Assembly (NCBI RefSeq): GCF_004365915.1
Contig: NZ_SODI01000001.1
Coordinates: 1,488,001-1,552,000 of the forward strand
Direction: 5' to 3'
Source: Cryobacterium psychrophilum
GTDB lineage: Bacteria; Actinomycetota; Actinomycetes; Actinomycetales; Microbacteriaceae
Length of the DNA: 64,000 bases
Of this stretch, positions 38,696-46,406 are shown one piece after another. How positions within the stretch are numbered: position 1 is the first letter of the stretch; each line of letters starts with the position of its first letter. Both the position numbers and the translations under genes were made by a program. The notes below the pieces were generated by a model. It ran no database searches and was not told where the DNA came from. It saw only the letters and a program-made list of their open reading frames with translations.

Positions 38696-39346
38696 ATGGA
38701 CAACCACAATGTCGCGCCAATCGACACCAACGCCGTACTCTGGTCCGCCGCCGGCGCCGAACGCGTCGGCCGACCGCTGCTGCTGATCCTGCACGGCTAC
38801 GGCTCGCACGAGGGCGACCTCTTCTCGCTCGCCCCGCACCTACCGCTCGAGCCCGTGATCGCGGCGCTGCGCGCACCGTTGCCCGTCGGCGACGGCTGGT
38901 CCTGGTTTCCGATCACCGACCCGAGCAGACCCGCCACTGTCGTGGAATCCGCCGTTGACGCTGCCACCACCGCTGTGCTCGACTGGCTCGACAATTTGGC
39001 CGAGCCGCCGGCATCCGTGGGGCTGCTCGGCTTTTCGCAGGGCGGGGCCATGGCGTTGCAACTGCTGCGCCGCGCCCCCGACCGCTTCACCTTCGCCGTG
39101 CAGCTCTCCGGCTTCGTGTCGACCGGAGATAGCACGGGCGATGAGCGGCTCGCCGAGCGTCGCCCTCCGGTGTTCTGGGGGCGAGGAACGGCCGACCCGG
39201 TCATTCCCACGGCCGCCGTGGACCGCACGCAGGCCTGGCTACCCGGTCACAGCACGCTCACGGAACGTATTTACGAGGGAATGGGGCACTCCGTGTCGCA
39301 GGCCGAGCTCGGCGACGTCGTGTCGTTCCTGCGCGAGCAGTACTGA
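38696..39346 (+). CDS. Alpha/beta hydrolase (phospholipase/carboxylesterase family)
   Basis: The product is 216 aa, with GGAGGG before the ATG. The oxyanion region is LILHGYGSHEGDL, the nucleophile elbow GFSQGG carries the catalytic Ser, and Asp and His candidates lie in GTADPVIP and EGMGHSVS. This is the small esterase/lysophospholipase group (YpfH/Est-like). The substrate is unknown. It shares a 27-bp divergent gap with the DUF6157 gene. Confidence 0.9.
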   Translation: MDNHNVAPIDTNAVLWSAAGAERVGRPLLLILHGYGSHEGDLFSLAPHLPLEPVIAALRAPLPVGDGWSWFPITDPSRPATVVESAVDAATTAVLDWLDNLAEPPASVGLLGFSQGGAMALQLLRRAPDRFTFAVQLSGFVSTGDSTGDERLAERRPPVFWGRGTADPVIPTAAVDRTQAWLPGHSTLTERIYEGMGHSVSQAELGDVVSFLREQY

Positions 39347-39358
39347 GCCGACGGGATG

Positions 39359-39428
39359 CCGCGCCCGGTTTCGGCGGGCGCTACGCCGGTTACCGTAGCG
39401 GCCACCAATTCCAGGGGCGGCCACAGCG
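39359..39428. repeat. Interspersed intergenic repeat, family B (copy 2)
   Basis: It matches 21916-21983 along most of its length, including the hairpin CGCTACG-CCGGTTAC-CGTAGCG. It lies between the alpha/beta hydrolase and the DUF5997 gene, and is followed by a GGATGCC/GGCATCC palindrome (39449-39468). Confidence 0.7.
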
Positions 39429-39474
39429 GGCACCGGGCAGGTGAGCGGATGCCGCGGCATCCGCTCACGGGGAG

Positions 39475-39918
39475 TTAGTTCTTGCGGGTTTCCTTCGCGA
39501 GCTCCTGCGCGGCCTTGCGCTCGATGTGCGCCTTCTTCGCGGCACGCTCGGCGTCGCGGTCTTTCGCAGCGATCTGGTCGGCACGAACGCCGGCCTGGGT
39601 GGAACGCTCCAGTACAAGCCATGCCGGCGGCTGCTGCAGCAGGGCGCTGATCTCGGCGGTGGTGAGGGGTTCGGTCGCGCCGCTGCGGGCGAGTCCGGAG
39701 ATCGACACGCCGAGCTTGGCGGCGACGACCTGCTTGGGGTGCGGTCCGTTGGCGCGCAGTTCAACGAGCCATTCGGGCGGGTTTTCCATCAGTGCAGCGA
39801 GTTCGGTGCGGGTCACGAGCGCGGTCTGGAATTCAGCGGGTGCCGCGTCGAGCAGAATCCCGAGTTTCTGGGCCGCCGTGGCAGGCTTCATGGTCTGGGG
39901 CTTCTTTACGGACGTCAT
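39475..39918 (-). CDS. DUF5997 family protein
   Basis: The product is 147 aa, cytoplasmic. Typical segments are KPATAAQKLGILLDAAPAEF, LQQPPAWLVLE and AELRANGPHPKQVVAAKLGVS, then a charged Lys/Ala-rich tail (AERAAKKAHIERKAAQELAKE). The function is unknown. It is divergent from the LysR-effector-domain gene 64 bp away, a pairing I recall as common in this family of bacteria. TACGCT lies just before the ATG, so it may be leaderless. Confidence 0.82.
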   Translation of the reverse strand: MTSVKKPQTMKPATAAQKLGILLDAAPAEFQTALVTRTELAALMENPPEWLVELRANGPHPKQVVAAKLGVSISGLARSGATEPLTTAEISALLQQPPAWLVLERSTQAGVRADQIAAKDRDAERAAKKAHIERKAAQELAKETRKN

Positions 39919-39982
39919 CCCCTAAGCGTATAGCCTGAGACCACCCCCTTTGGGGCATTTTAGTGTTGCAGAAGAGGATGCC

Positions 39983-40777
39983 GTGAGCTTTTCCATTGCC
40001 TTCGTCGCCGGAGTGACTCCCACCAAGTGGACTCGCATCTGGGCCGAGCGCCGACCCGAGGTTCCGCTCGAGGTTTTTCGTACCGAAACCAACGAGCAGG
40101 TAAGCGTTCTCCTCGACGGCCGCGCCGAGGTCAGCCTCGTGCGCCTGCCCATCGACGAGAATCAGTTGAGCGTCATCGGTCTCTACAGCGAGGTGCCCGT
40201 TGTGGTTGCCGCCAAGGGCCACGAGATCGCGGATGCCGACCTCGTCGCCCTCGCGGATCTCGCCGACGAGCACCTGCTGCAAGACCCCGACGAGGTGCCC
40301 GCGTGGCGTGACATGGCGACCGAGGTGCGGGACGGCATCCGTCGTGCGCTGCCGGTCATGAAGGACATGGATGAGGTGATGGAGCAGGTCGCGGCCGGCG
40401 TGGGCATCATCATCGTGCCGCATTCCATTGCGCGCCTGCACGGTCGCAAAGACGTGATTTCTCGGCCGGTCGACGGTGTGCCGGAGACGCAGATCGCGCT
40501 CGCGTGGATCACCGCCGACACGAGCGACGACATTGAAGAGTTCATCGGCATCGTGCGTGGACGCTCGAGCGCGAGTTCCCGCGCCACCGTGCCCGAGGAG
40601 GCGCAGGAGCCGGGCGCGCGCCCTCCGCGCAAGCCCAAGAAGACCGACAAGGCCAAGGCCGCCGCCAAAGCCCTGCGCGTGGCCGCCGCCCAGGCCAAGC
40701 CCGCCGCGAAGAAGAAGTCGGAATCCGCTCCCGGTCGCACCCGCCCCACCCGCAACCCCCGTAAACGCCGCAGCTGA
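39983..40777 (+). CDS. LysR-type substrate-binding domain protein without DNA-binding domain
   Basis: The product is 264 aa, starting with GTG (SFSIAFVAGVTPTKWTRIW). The body is a LysR effector (PBP2-like) domain: EVFRTETNEQVSVLLDGRAEVSLVRLPI, VPVVVAAKGHEIAD and VAAGVGIIIVPHSIA. There is no helix-turn-helix. A Lys/Ala/Pro-rich basic tail (KPKKTDKAKAAAKAL onward) could bind nucleic acid. It may be a decoy or co-regulator. It pairs with DUF5997. Confidence 0.83.
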   Translation: MSFSIAFVAGVTPTKWTRIWAERRPEVPLEVFRTETNEQVSVLLDGRAEVSLVRLPIDENQLSVIGLYSEVPVVVAAKGHEIADADLVALADLADEHLLQDPDEVPAWRDMATEVRDGIRRALPVMKDMDEVMEQVAAGVGIIIVPHSIARLHGRKDVISRPVDGVPETQIALAWITADTSDDIEEFIGIVRGRSSASSRATVPEEAQEPGARPPRKPKKTDKAKAAAKALRVAAAQAKPAAKKKSESAPGRTRPTRNPRKRRS

Positions 40778-40812
40778 CCCGCGCCCCAAGCCGTTCGCCG
40801 TGGCGGCACTCA

Positions 40813-40857
40813 TTAAGACCGCTGGCACTCGCAGCAACCAGTGCCGCGGGTCTTAAC
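40813..40857. terminator. Bidirectional hairpin between convergent genes
   Basis: TTAAGACC and GGTCTTAA arms continue into GGCACT/AGTGCC with one or two mismatches around a ~10-nt loop. It lies between the LysR-effector gene (plus) and the VOC gene (minus). The T content is modest. Confidence 0.6.
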
Positions 40858-40902
40858 ACGTGCCACGACACAGGACGCAGGCCGCGGCACGTGCCGCGGC
40901 CG

Positions 40903-41289
40903 CTACGTGGTGTGCAGCACCGAGAGGATGTTGCCGGCCGGGTCGGTGAACCAGGCGATCTCCGGGTCTCCCCCACGTTGAATCCCCTTCACGTCTTGCT
41001 CGAAGACCCCGTCGTAGCGCAAGAATTCGACGCCGCGCTCGGTGAGTTCGTCGACGGCCACGTCGATGTTGGCGACGACAAGGTTGAGAATGGTGAAGTT
41101 GGCGGGCTCGTGGTCGGGCTTGGGGTAGATGATCATCTCGGCGCCGCCGGGAAGCTGCAGGCGCAGCATGCCCATCTGGCCCTGGCGCACCTCGAGGCCC
41201 AACGTTTCGCCGTAGAACGCGACCGCGGCCTCAATATCATTCACGGCGAATCCGCCGAACGCGTGCTGGATACCGAGTGAAACTGTCAT
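40903..41289 (-). CDS. VOC (glyoxalase/bleomycin-resistance fold) protein
   Basis: The product is 128 aa, one pair of beta-alpha-beta-beta-beta modules: HAFGGFAVNDIEAAVAFYGETLGLEV, then NLVVANIDVAVDELTERGVEF, ending AWFTDPAGNILSVLH with a metal-type Glu or Asp position. VOC proteins include dioxygenases, isomerases and drug binders; the substrate is unknown. It lies upstream of the ABC exporter genes in the chromosome but 37 bp downstream of them in transcription order, so it may belong to that operon. Confidence 0.88.
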   Translation of the reverse strand: MTVSLGIQHAFGGFAVNDIEAAVAFYGETLGLEVRQGQMGMLRLQLPGGAEMIIYPKPDHEPANFTILNLVVANIDVAVDELTERGVEFLRYDGVFEQDVKGIQRGGDPEIAWFTDPAGNILSVLHTT

Positions 41290-41326
41290 GTCAGGCTCCT
41301 TTGCTTCGAGGTGGGAACGATAAAAC

Positions 41327-42169
41327 CTAGCGCGAACTGATCGACGCGAACTTGCGGATGCACAGGGGCACGAACACGAGCAGCATCACCGCGATGCCGA
41401 TCAGCGACGTGAGAATGGGGTTCTGCATCGTCCAGATGTCGGGCACCGGGGCCGTGCCGAGGTTGCCGAACAGTTGCCGCACCGCCTGCACGAGCGAGGA
41501 CACCGGGTTCCACTCCGCGAAGATGCGCAGGGGTGTGGGCAGGGTCTCGCTCGGTACGAACGCGTTCGAGATGAACGTGAGCGGAAAGAGAATGAGGAAC
41601 GAAGCGTTGTTGATCACCTCGGGGCTTTTCACGCTCATTCCGAGCAGCGCCATCACCCAGCTGAACGCGTAGGCGAAGAGCAGCAGCAGGCCGACCCCGG
41701 CCAGGAACTGCTCGGGGGTGGAGTCCACCCGCCAGCCCACCGCAAGCCCGGTGAGCATCATGATCACCATCGAGATGCTGTTCAGCACGAGGTCACCGTT
41801 GGTGCGGCCAATGAGCACCGCCGACGACGTCATCGGCAGGCTGCGGAACCGGTCGATGATGCCTTCTTTGAGGTCGAGCGCCATAGCGGAACCCGAGTAC
41901 GTGGCACCGAAAACAACGGTCTGCGCGAAGATCCCGGCCATCAGAAACTGGGTGTAGTCGGTGCCCTGCACCGCAATCGCGCCCCCGTACACCTGGCTGA
42001 ACAAGAGCACGAACATGATCGGCTGGATCACCGCGAAAACAAGCACGTCGGGCGACCGCTTCACCTTGATCAGGTTGCGCTTCGTCACCGTCCACCCGTC
42101 GGAATACCACTCCGAGAGCGGGTTCCAGGCGGGCTCCGTCTGCGCCGGCGTCTCGATCACGGCGCTCAT
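41327..42169 (-). CDS. ABC-2 type transporter permease (DrrB-like)
   Basis: The product is 280 aa with six predicted helices. The DrrB signature is present: KVKRSPDVLVFAVIQPIMFVLLF at the start, then YTQFLMAGIFAQTVVFGATYSG and NGDLVLNSISMVIM, ending FLILFPLTFISNAFVPSETLP. Its ATG overlaps the stop of the ATPase gene (ATGA). The pair likely exports a lipophilic compound or drug. Confidence 0.9.
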   Translation of the reverse strand: MSAVIETPAQTEPAWNPLSEWYSDGWTVTKRNLIKVKRSPDVLVFAVIQPIMFVLLFSQVYGGAIAVQGTDYTQFLMAGIFAQTVVFGATYSGSAMALDLKEGIIDRFRSLPMTSSAVLIGRTNGDLVLNSISMVIMMLTGLAVGWRVDSTPEQFLAGVGLLLLFAYAFSWVMALLGMSVKSPEVINNASFLILFPLTFISNAFVPSETLPTPLRIFAEWNPVSSLVQAVRQLFGNLGTAPVPDIWTMQNPILTSLIGIAVMLLVFVPLCIRKFASISSR

Positions 42170-43176
42170 GCGGCCTTCCCCGCTTTCGTCTTGGCGGACT
42201 TCTCGGCATCCGGGTCGTCGTCCTGGCTGAGGTCGGCCTTGTGCCCGGTGAGCTTCAAGAACACATCGTCGAGGGTGGGCCGGCGCATGCCAGCGTCGTG
42301 CAGTTCGATCCCGGCCGCACCGAGCTCGGCGAGCACGTGCTGCAGCGCCTGCGGGCCGTCGTTCACCGCCACCTCCACGCCGCGCCCGTCGGTCGACACC
42401 GTCGCCTCCCCCACACCGTGACGCATCAGGATGCCGCGGGCCGCGCCGCTATCACCGGCGTCGACGAGTGCCACCTCGAGTCGGTGCCCACCGATCTGTG
42501 CCTTGAGCTGGTCGGATGTTCCCTCGGCGATGACCCTGCCGTCGTCGATCACCACGATGTCGTCCGCGAGCTGGTCGGCTTCCTCGAGGTATTGGGTGGT
42601 GAGCAGCACGGTCGTGCCGTCGGCAACGAGTTTTTTGATGATGCCCCACAGCGCAATGCGACTGCGCGGGTCGAGTCCTGTGGTCGGTTCGTCGAGAAAG
42701 AGCACCTTGGGCTTGATCACGAGTGCTCCCGCGAGGTCGATGCGCCGCCGCATGCCTCCGGAGAAACCCTTGACCGGGCGGCTTCCCGCCGCGGTGAGCT
42801 CGAAGAGGTCGATGAGTTCCTGCGCGCGGTGCCGCGCTGCCGCGCCGCCGAGGTGGTACAGCCGACCGACCATCTCGAGGTTCTCGAAGCCGGTGAGGTT
42901 CTCGTCGACGGCCGCGTACTGACCCGAGACACCGATGAGCCGCCGCACGGCCTTGGGGTTCTGCACGACGTCGATTCCGTCGAGGAAGGCGGTGCCGGCA
43001 TCCGGTCGAATCAGGGTGGTGAGCATCTTCACGACCGTGGTCTTGCCGGCTCCGTTCGGGCCGAGCAGGGCCTTGACCGTACCGCGTGGCACCGAGAGGT
43101 CGAGCCCGGCGAGCGCATGCACCGGGCCGCTCTTGGACTTGTACGTCTTGGTTAGGCCAGTGGCCTCGATGATCAC
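42166..43176 (-). CDS. ABC transporter ATP-binding protein (DrrA-like)
   Basis: The product is 336 aa from the GTG at 43176 (VIIEATGLTKTYKSKSG), chosen because AGGAAAAGGA stands seven bases before it; an in-frame GTG at 43203 is the alternative. Walker A is GPNGAGKTT, the signature is FSGGMRRR and Walker B is VLFLDEPTTGLD. The DrrA family C-terminal region follows, with GMRRPTLDDVFLKLTGH and an added Lys/Asp tail. It energises the DrrB-like permease. Confidence 0.92.
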   Translation of the reverse strand: MIIEATGLTKTYKSKSGPVHALAGLDLSVPRGTVKALLGPNGAGKTTVVKMLTTLIRPDAGTAFLDGIDVVQNPKAVRRLIGVSGQYAAVDENLTGFENLEMVGRLYHLGGAAARHRAQELIDLFELTAAGSRPVKGFSGGMRRRIDLAGALVIKPKVLFLDEPTTGLDPRSRIALWGIIKKLVADGTTVLLTTQYLEEADQLADDIVVIDDGRVIAEGTSDQLKAQIGGHRLEVALVDAGDSGAARGILMRHGVGEATVSTDGRGVEVAVNDGPQALQHVLAELGAAGIELHDAGMRRPTLDDVFLKLTGHKADLSQDDDPDAEKSAKTKAGKAA

Positions 43177-43368
43177 GGCGCGGTCCTTTTCCTGATGCGT
43201 CACGGGTGACTCAAATGCTAGTCACCGGGCATTCCCTTGACAACCGGTTGGGGTCGGCGGAATGCGTCGGCGGCGGCCGAGATTGCCCCGACCCGGGCCA
43301 TTCCGGCGGCCCCGGCGGTGTTGGCCAGGCCGACACCACCCATCGCGTCTGCGACACCTCCGCCTGGC

Positions 43369-44424
43369 TCACCCGGTGCGCCAGGCGGTGTCGCTGGTTG
43401 CCTGCTCCTCCGCGCTGGGGAGCACCCGTCGGAGAACGTCGGCGAGCGTGACGACACCGACGAATCGCTCGCCCTCCATGACCACCGCGAACTGCTCGCT
43501 CGCCTCACGCAAGCGAGCGAGGGCCACGTGAACCGGGGTGCCGACAGCGATCACGAAGGCAGTGCGAGCCACCTCGCGAGCCGGACGCGCGGCCGATTCG
43601 AGAAGCGTGTCGCGCACGTGCACGACACGGGGCTGCGAGCCCGAGAGTGCGGGGTCGGCCGCCACGAGAATGCGCATGTGGCCTGACCGCGCCGCCGCGG
43701 TCTGCACCTCAGCCACGCTCGCGCCGGCCGAGACTGCCGTCGGCTCGCTGTTCGAGGCGATGAGCTGCTCGATGTGCATCGTCTCAAGCTCGATCACGCT
43801 CGAAATCTGGGAACGGAACGACGATTCCAGCGACCCCACGCTGGCGGAGTACTCCACGAGGTGTCGGATCGTCTCGGCATTGAGCCCGCCGATGGCGGCA
43901 CTCTCGACCGGTTCGACCCCGGTCGCCGCCACGAGGCGGTTCGCGATGCTGTTCACCCACCTCAGCAGGGGCCGGAACAGCCACACGAAGGCGCGCGCGG
44001 GAATCCCGATGAGAATGGCCGAGCGCTCAGGATGCGCGATGGCCCACGACTTCGGTGCCATCTCGCCGACCACGAGGTGCAGGAACGTGACCAGCAGGAG
44101 CGACAGCGCAAAGGCCGCACCGTCGGCCGCCCAGGAGGGCATGCCCCACGATTCGAATACCGGGCCGAGCCATCGGTCGACTGCGGGCTTGGTCACGGCT
44201 CCGAGTGCGAACGTCGCTGCGGTGATGCCGAGCTGCGCGCCCGCGAGCATCAGAGTGAGTTCGTTCACGCCGCGCAGGGCGGCCCTCGCCGACCGGCTCG
44301 TCGCCGCCGACTCTTCGAGACGATGCCGCCTCGCGCCCAGCAGGGCGAACTCGATGACCACAAAGAATGCGCTGAGGGCGATGAGCAGCACGGTCACGAT
44401 GATGATGACCCAGGGATTGCTCAT
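43369..44424 (-). CDS. CNNM/CorC-type hemolysin-family membrane protein, shorter paralogue
   Basis: The product is 351 aa. A DUF21 (CNNM) membrane domain opens it (VIIIVTVLLIALSAFFVVIEFALLGARR, AGAQLGITAATFALGAVT, LHLVVGEMAPKSWAIAHPE), followed by two CBS domains. The C-terminal CorC_HlyC domain seen in its neighbour is missing. The start overlaps the neighbour's stop by 4 nt. The family includes Mg/Co transport-linked proteins; the actual transport role is unproven. Confidence 0.9.
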   Translation of the reverse strand: MSNPWVIIIVTVLLIALSAFFVVIEFALLGARRHRLEESAATSRSARAALRGVNELTLMLAGAQLGITAATFALGAVTKPAVDRWLGPVFESWGMPSWAADGAAFALSLLLVTFLHLVVGEMAPKSWAIAHPERSAILIGIPARAFVWLFRPLLRWVNSIANRLVAATGVEPVESAAIGGLNAETIRHLVEYSASVGSLESSFRSQISSVIELETMHIEQLIASNSEPTAVSAGASVAEVQTAAARSGHMRILVAADPALSGSQPRVVHVRDTLLESAARPAREVARTAFVIAVGTPVHVALARLREASEQFAVVMEGERFVGVVTLADVLRRVLPSAEEQATSDTAWRTG

Positions 44425-45806
44425 CGCTCGACCTTCTTGTCGGTCTCGGGCGCGGCGGCGACCTCAACCAAGCTCACCCGCACCTCGCTCGGCACGTGCC
44501 GATCGACCTCGAGAATATCAACATCGAGCCGGCGTCGAATCGGTTCATCGAGCACCAGATCGGCGGGGTCAAAGGGGAGAGCGATCCTCACCCTCTCGCC
44601 CACACGCGGCAACGCACCGCTCTCGGCGATGAGGAGGCCCGCCACCGTCTCGAAGTCACCGCGCGGCAGGTCATGACCGATGGCGCGCTCGGCCTCATCG
44701 ACGTGCACATCGCCACCCATCAGCCACATATTGTCGCCGTCCGGCGTCAGAACAGAGGTTGCGCCGGTGTCGTGCTCGTCGGTGATCTCACCAACGAGTT
44801 CCTCGGCGAGGTCTTCGATGGTGAGCACGCCCGCGAAACCGCCGTACTCGTCGATCACACACGCGAGTTCGTTGTGCGTGCGCGTGAGTTGAGCCAGGGC
44901 ATCCGGCAGCCTCATGAGAGTGGGTACGACCATCGGCGGCCTCATGATCTGCGCCACCGGCGCGTTGTCTTCGACCCCGCCGCCGAGCAGATCAGCGAGT
45001 TGCGCGACGCCCACCGGTTCACCACGAGCATCGACGACCGGATACCGGGTGTGGGCCTTCGCCATGAGGGTGCGCAGCTCGCCCACCGTCGTCTCAGGCC
45101 GAACGGTATCGACGCGTGCGCGCGGAATCATCGCGTGCTCGACGTCGCGGTGCGGAAAGTCGAGGATGCGGTCGAGCAGGTACGACAGCTCGTCGGGCAG
45201 GTCACCGCTCTCCCGGGAGTCAGAGACGATGCGTTCGAGGTCTTGGGCGGTGGCACTCATGTCCACGTCGTGCACCGGCTCGATGCGCAGCACGCGCAGC
45301 AGCAGATTGGCGGCGTGATCGAACACGGTGATAAGCCATCCGCAGGCGGTTAGATAGATCGTCGTCGACCGCGCGAGTCCCTTGGCCAGAGGTTCGGGGT
45401 TGGCGATGGCGTAGTTCTTCGGGAACAGCTCGCCGAAGATCATCTGCACGATCGTCGAGGCCACGAGCGCGAGCAGTGTTCCGACCGTGATGCTCACCGC
45501 GGCAGGAATCCCGACTCCTCCGAGCAGAACTCCGAGCGACCGACCGACGAGCGGTTCCGCGACGAAACCGACGAGCAGGCCCGTCACGGTGATGCCGAGC
45601 TGCGCACCCGAGAGCATGAACGAGGTGCGGCGCGTCACGGCGAGCGCGCGCTTCGCCGATTTGTCGCCCGAATCCGCCTGTACGGAGAGCTTTCGGCGGT
45701 CGACCGACATGTAGGCGAATTCCTGGGCGACGAAGTAGCCGTTCACCGCGATGATCACGAGAATCACGAGAATGCCCAGGAGAAGAGTGAGCACCTCGCC
45801 GATCAT
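44421..45806 (-). CDS. CNNM/CorC-type hemolysin-family protein, full length
   Basis: The product is 461 aa. The DUF21 membrane domain (LLLGILVILVIIAVNGYFVAQEFAYMSVDRRKL, LSGAQLGITVTGLLVGF, MIFGELFPKNYAIANPEPLA) is followed by two CBS domains and a CorC_HlyC domain (DGDNMWLMGGDVHVDEAERAIG, ETVAGLLIAESGALPRVGERV). The pair of overlapping genes resembles actinobacterial YtfL/MpfA-type loci linked to Mg homeostasis. No Mg riboswitch was recognised upstream. Confidence 0.92.
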   Translation of the reverse strand: MIGEVLTLLLGILVILVIIAVNGYFVAQEFAYMSVDRRKLSVQADSGDKSAKRALAVTRRTSFMLSGAQLGITVTGLLVGFVAEPLVGRSLGVLLGGVGIPAAVSITVGTLLALVASTIVQMIFGELFPKNYAIANPEPLAKGLARSTTIYLTACGWLITVFDHAANLLLRVLRIEPVHDVDMSATAQDLERIVSDSRESGDLPDELSYLLDRILDFPHRDVEHAMIPRARVDTVRPETTVGELRTLMAKAHTRYPVVDARGEPVGVAQLADLLGGGVEDNAPVAQIMRPPMVVPTLMRLPDALAQLTRTHNELACVIDEYGGFAGVLTIEDLAEELVGEITDEHDTGATSVLTPDGDNMWLMGGDVHVDEAERAIGHDLPRGDFETVAGLLIAESGALPRVGERVRIALPFDPADLVLDEPIRRRLDVDILEVDRHVPSEVRVSLVEVAAAPETDKKVER

Positions 45807-46144
45807 CGGATGCCTACTGAGCGCGTTTCGCGATCACAACAATGGTCGGGGTCAGAAGATGACCCGGCAGAACTGGTCGTGTGGTCCACGTGGGTGACAG
45901 TGCCTCCGTCGAAGATGCTTTGATCAGCATCCTACAGCGCCCAGCTCGGGGCACACCGCCAATCGCGGCCGACTCACGGTGGGAGCCCGCCCCGCCAACA
46001 TCGCCGACACCGTCTTGGCGCGGGTCGGGCTTCCCGTCGTTCGCTATCGCCATCCCGCGGTGCCCACGCCCGGGCCACATCACCCCTGACTCACGTCTGT
46101 CGCCGCGCCGACCTGGCCTTTTGGAACGCGACGCAACGCGCGCC
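45807..46144. other. Intergenic stretch without a supported gene
   Basis: This is the left part of a 600-bp gap between the CNNM gene and the GNAT-AAA gene. Open frames here are short, lack ribosome sites and show no family. A few plus-strand residues (ANIADTVLARVGLPVVRY) look protein-like but lead nowhere. It is possibly a decayed gene. The right part of the gap is the hairpin repeat at 46145-46384. Confidence 0.5.
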
Positions 46145-46384
46145 GGTTGCTACTTCAGGAGATCCGCGACCGGGAGCATCCATCGCCGCGCCACGACACA
46201 GGTCAGCGGATGCCGACGGCCAGATCTCCTGAAGTAGCAACCGAAACCAGGTCAACACCGGCGGGGCGCGTCGCTACTTCAGGAGATCCGCGACCGGGAG
46301 CATCCATCGCCGCGCCACGACACAGGTCAGCGGATGCCGACAGCCAGATCTCCTGAAGTAGCAACCGAAACCAGGTCAACACCC
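46145..46384. repeat. Tandem duplication of a 124-bp unit, each carrying a large hairpin
   Basis: Each unit has arms GCTACTTCAGGAGATC and GATCTCCTGAAGTAGC separated by 58 bp: 46149-46164 with 46223-46238, and 46273-46288 with 46347-46362. In the first copy the arms extend to 20 bp. The copies are offset by 124 bp and nearly identical over about 110 bp, with one clear difference (GACGGCC against GACAGCC). The unit also contains GGATGCC. It is not coding. It could be a REP-type element or a paired structured RNA. Confidence 0.85.
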
Positions 46385-46406
46385 TCGGCTCGGCCGACTC
46401 GCGCCG

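Noticed and set aside
45881..46237. A 118-residue frame in the gap before the hairpin repeats
   Set aside because: It runs into the repeat unit, has Pro/Arg-rich shadow composition and lacks a ribosome site.
46145..46384. CRISPR array
   Set aside because: There are only two units, the period is 124 bp, and each unit holds a long internal hairpin instead of short repeats with unique spacers; no cas gene is near.
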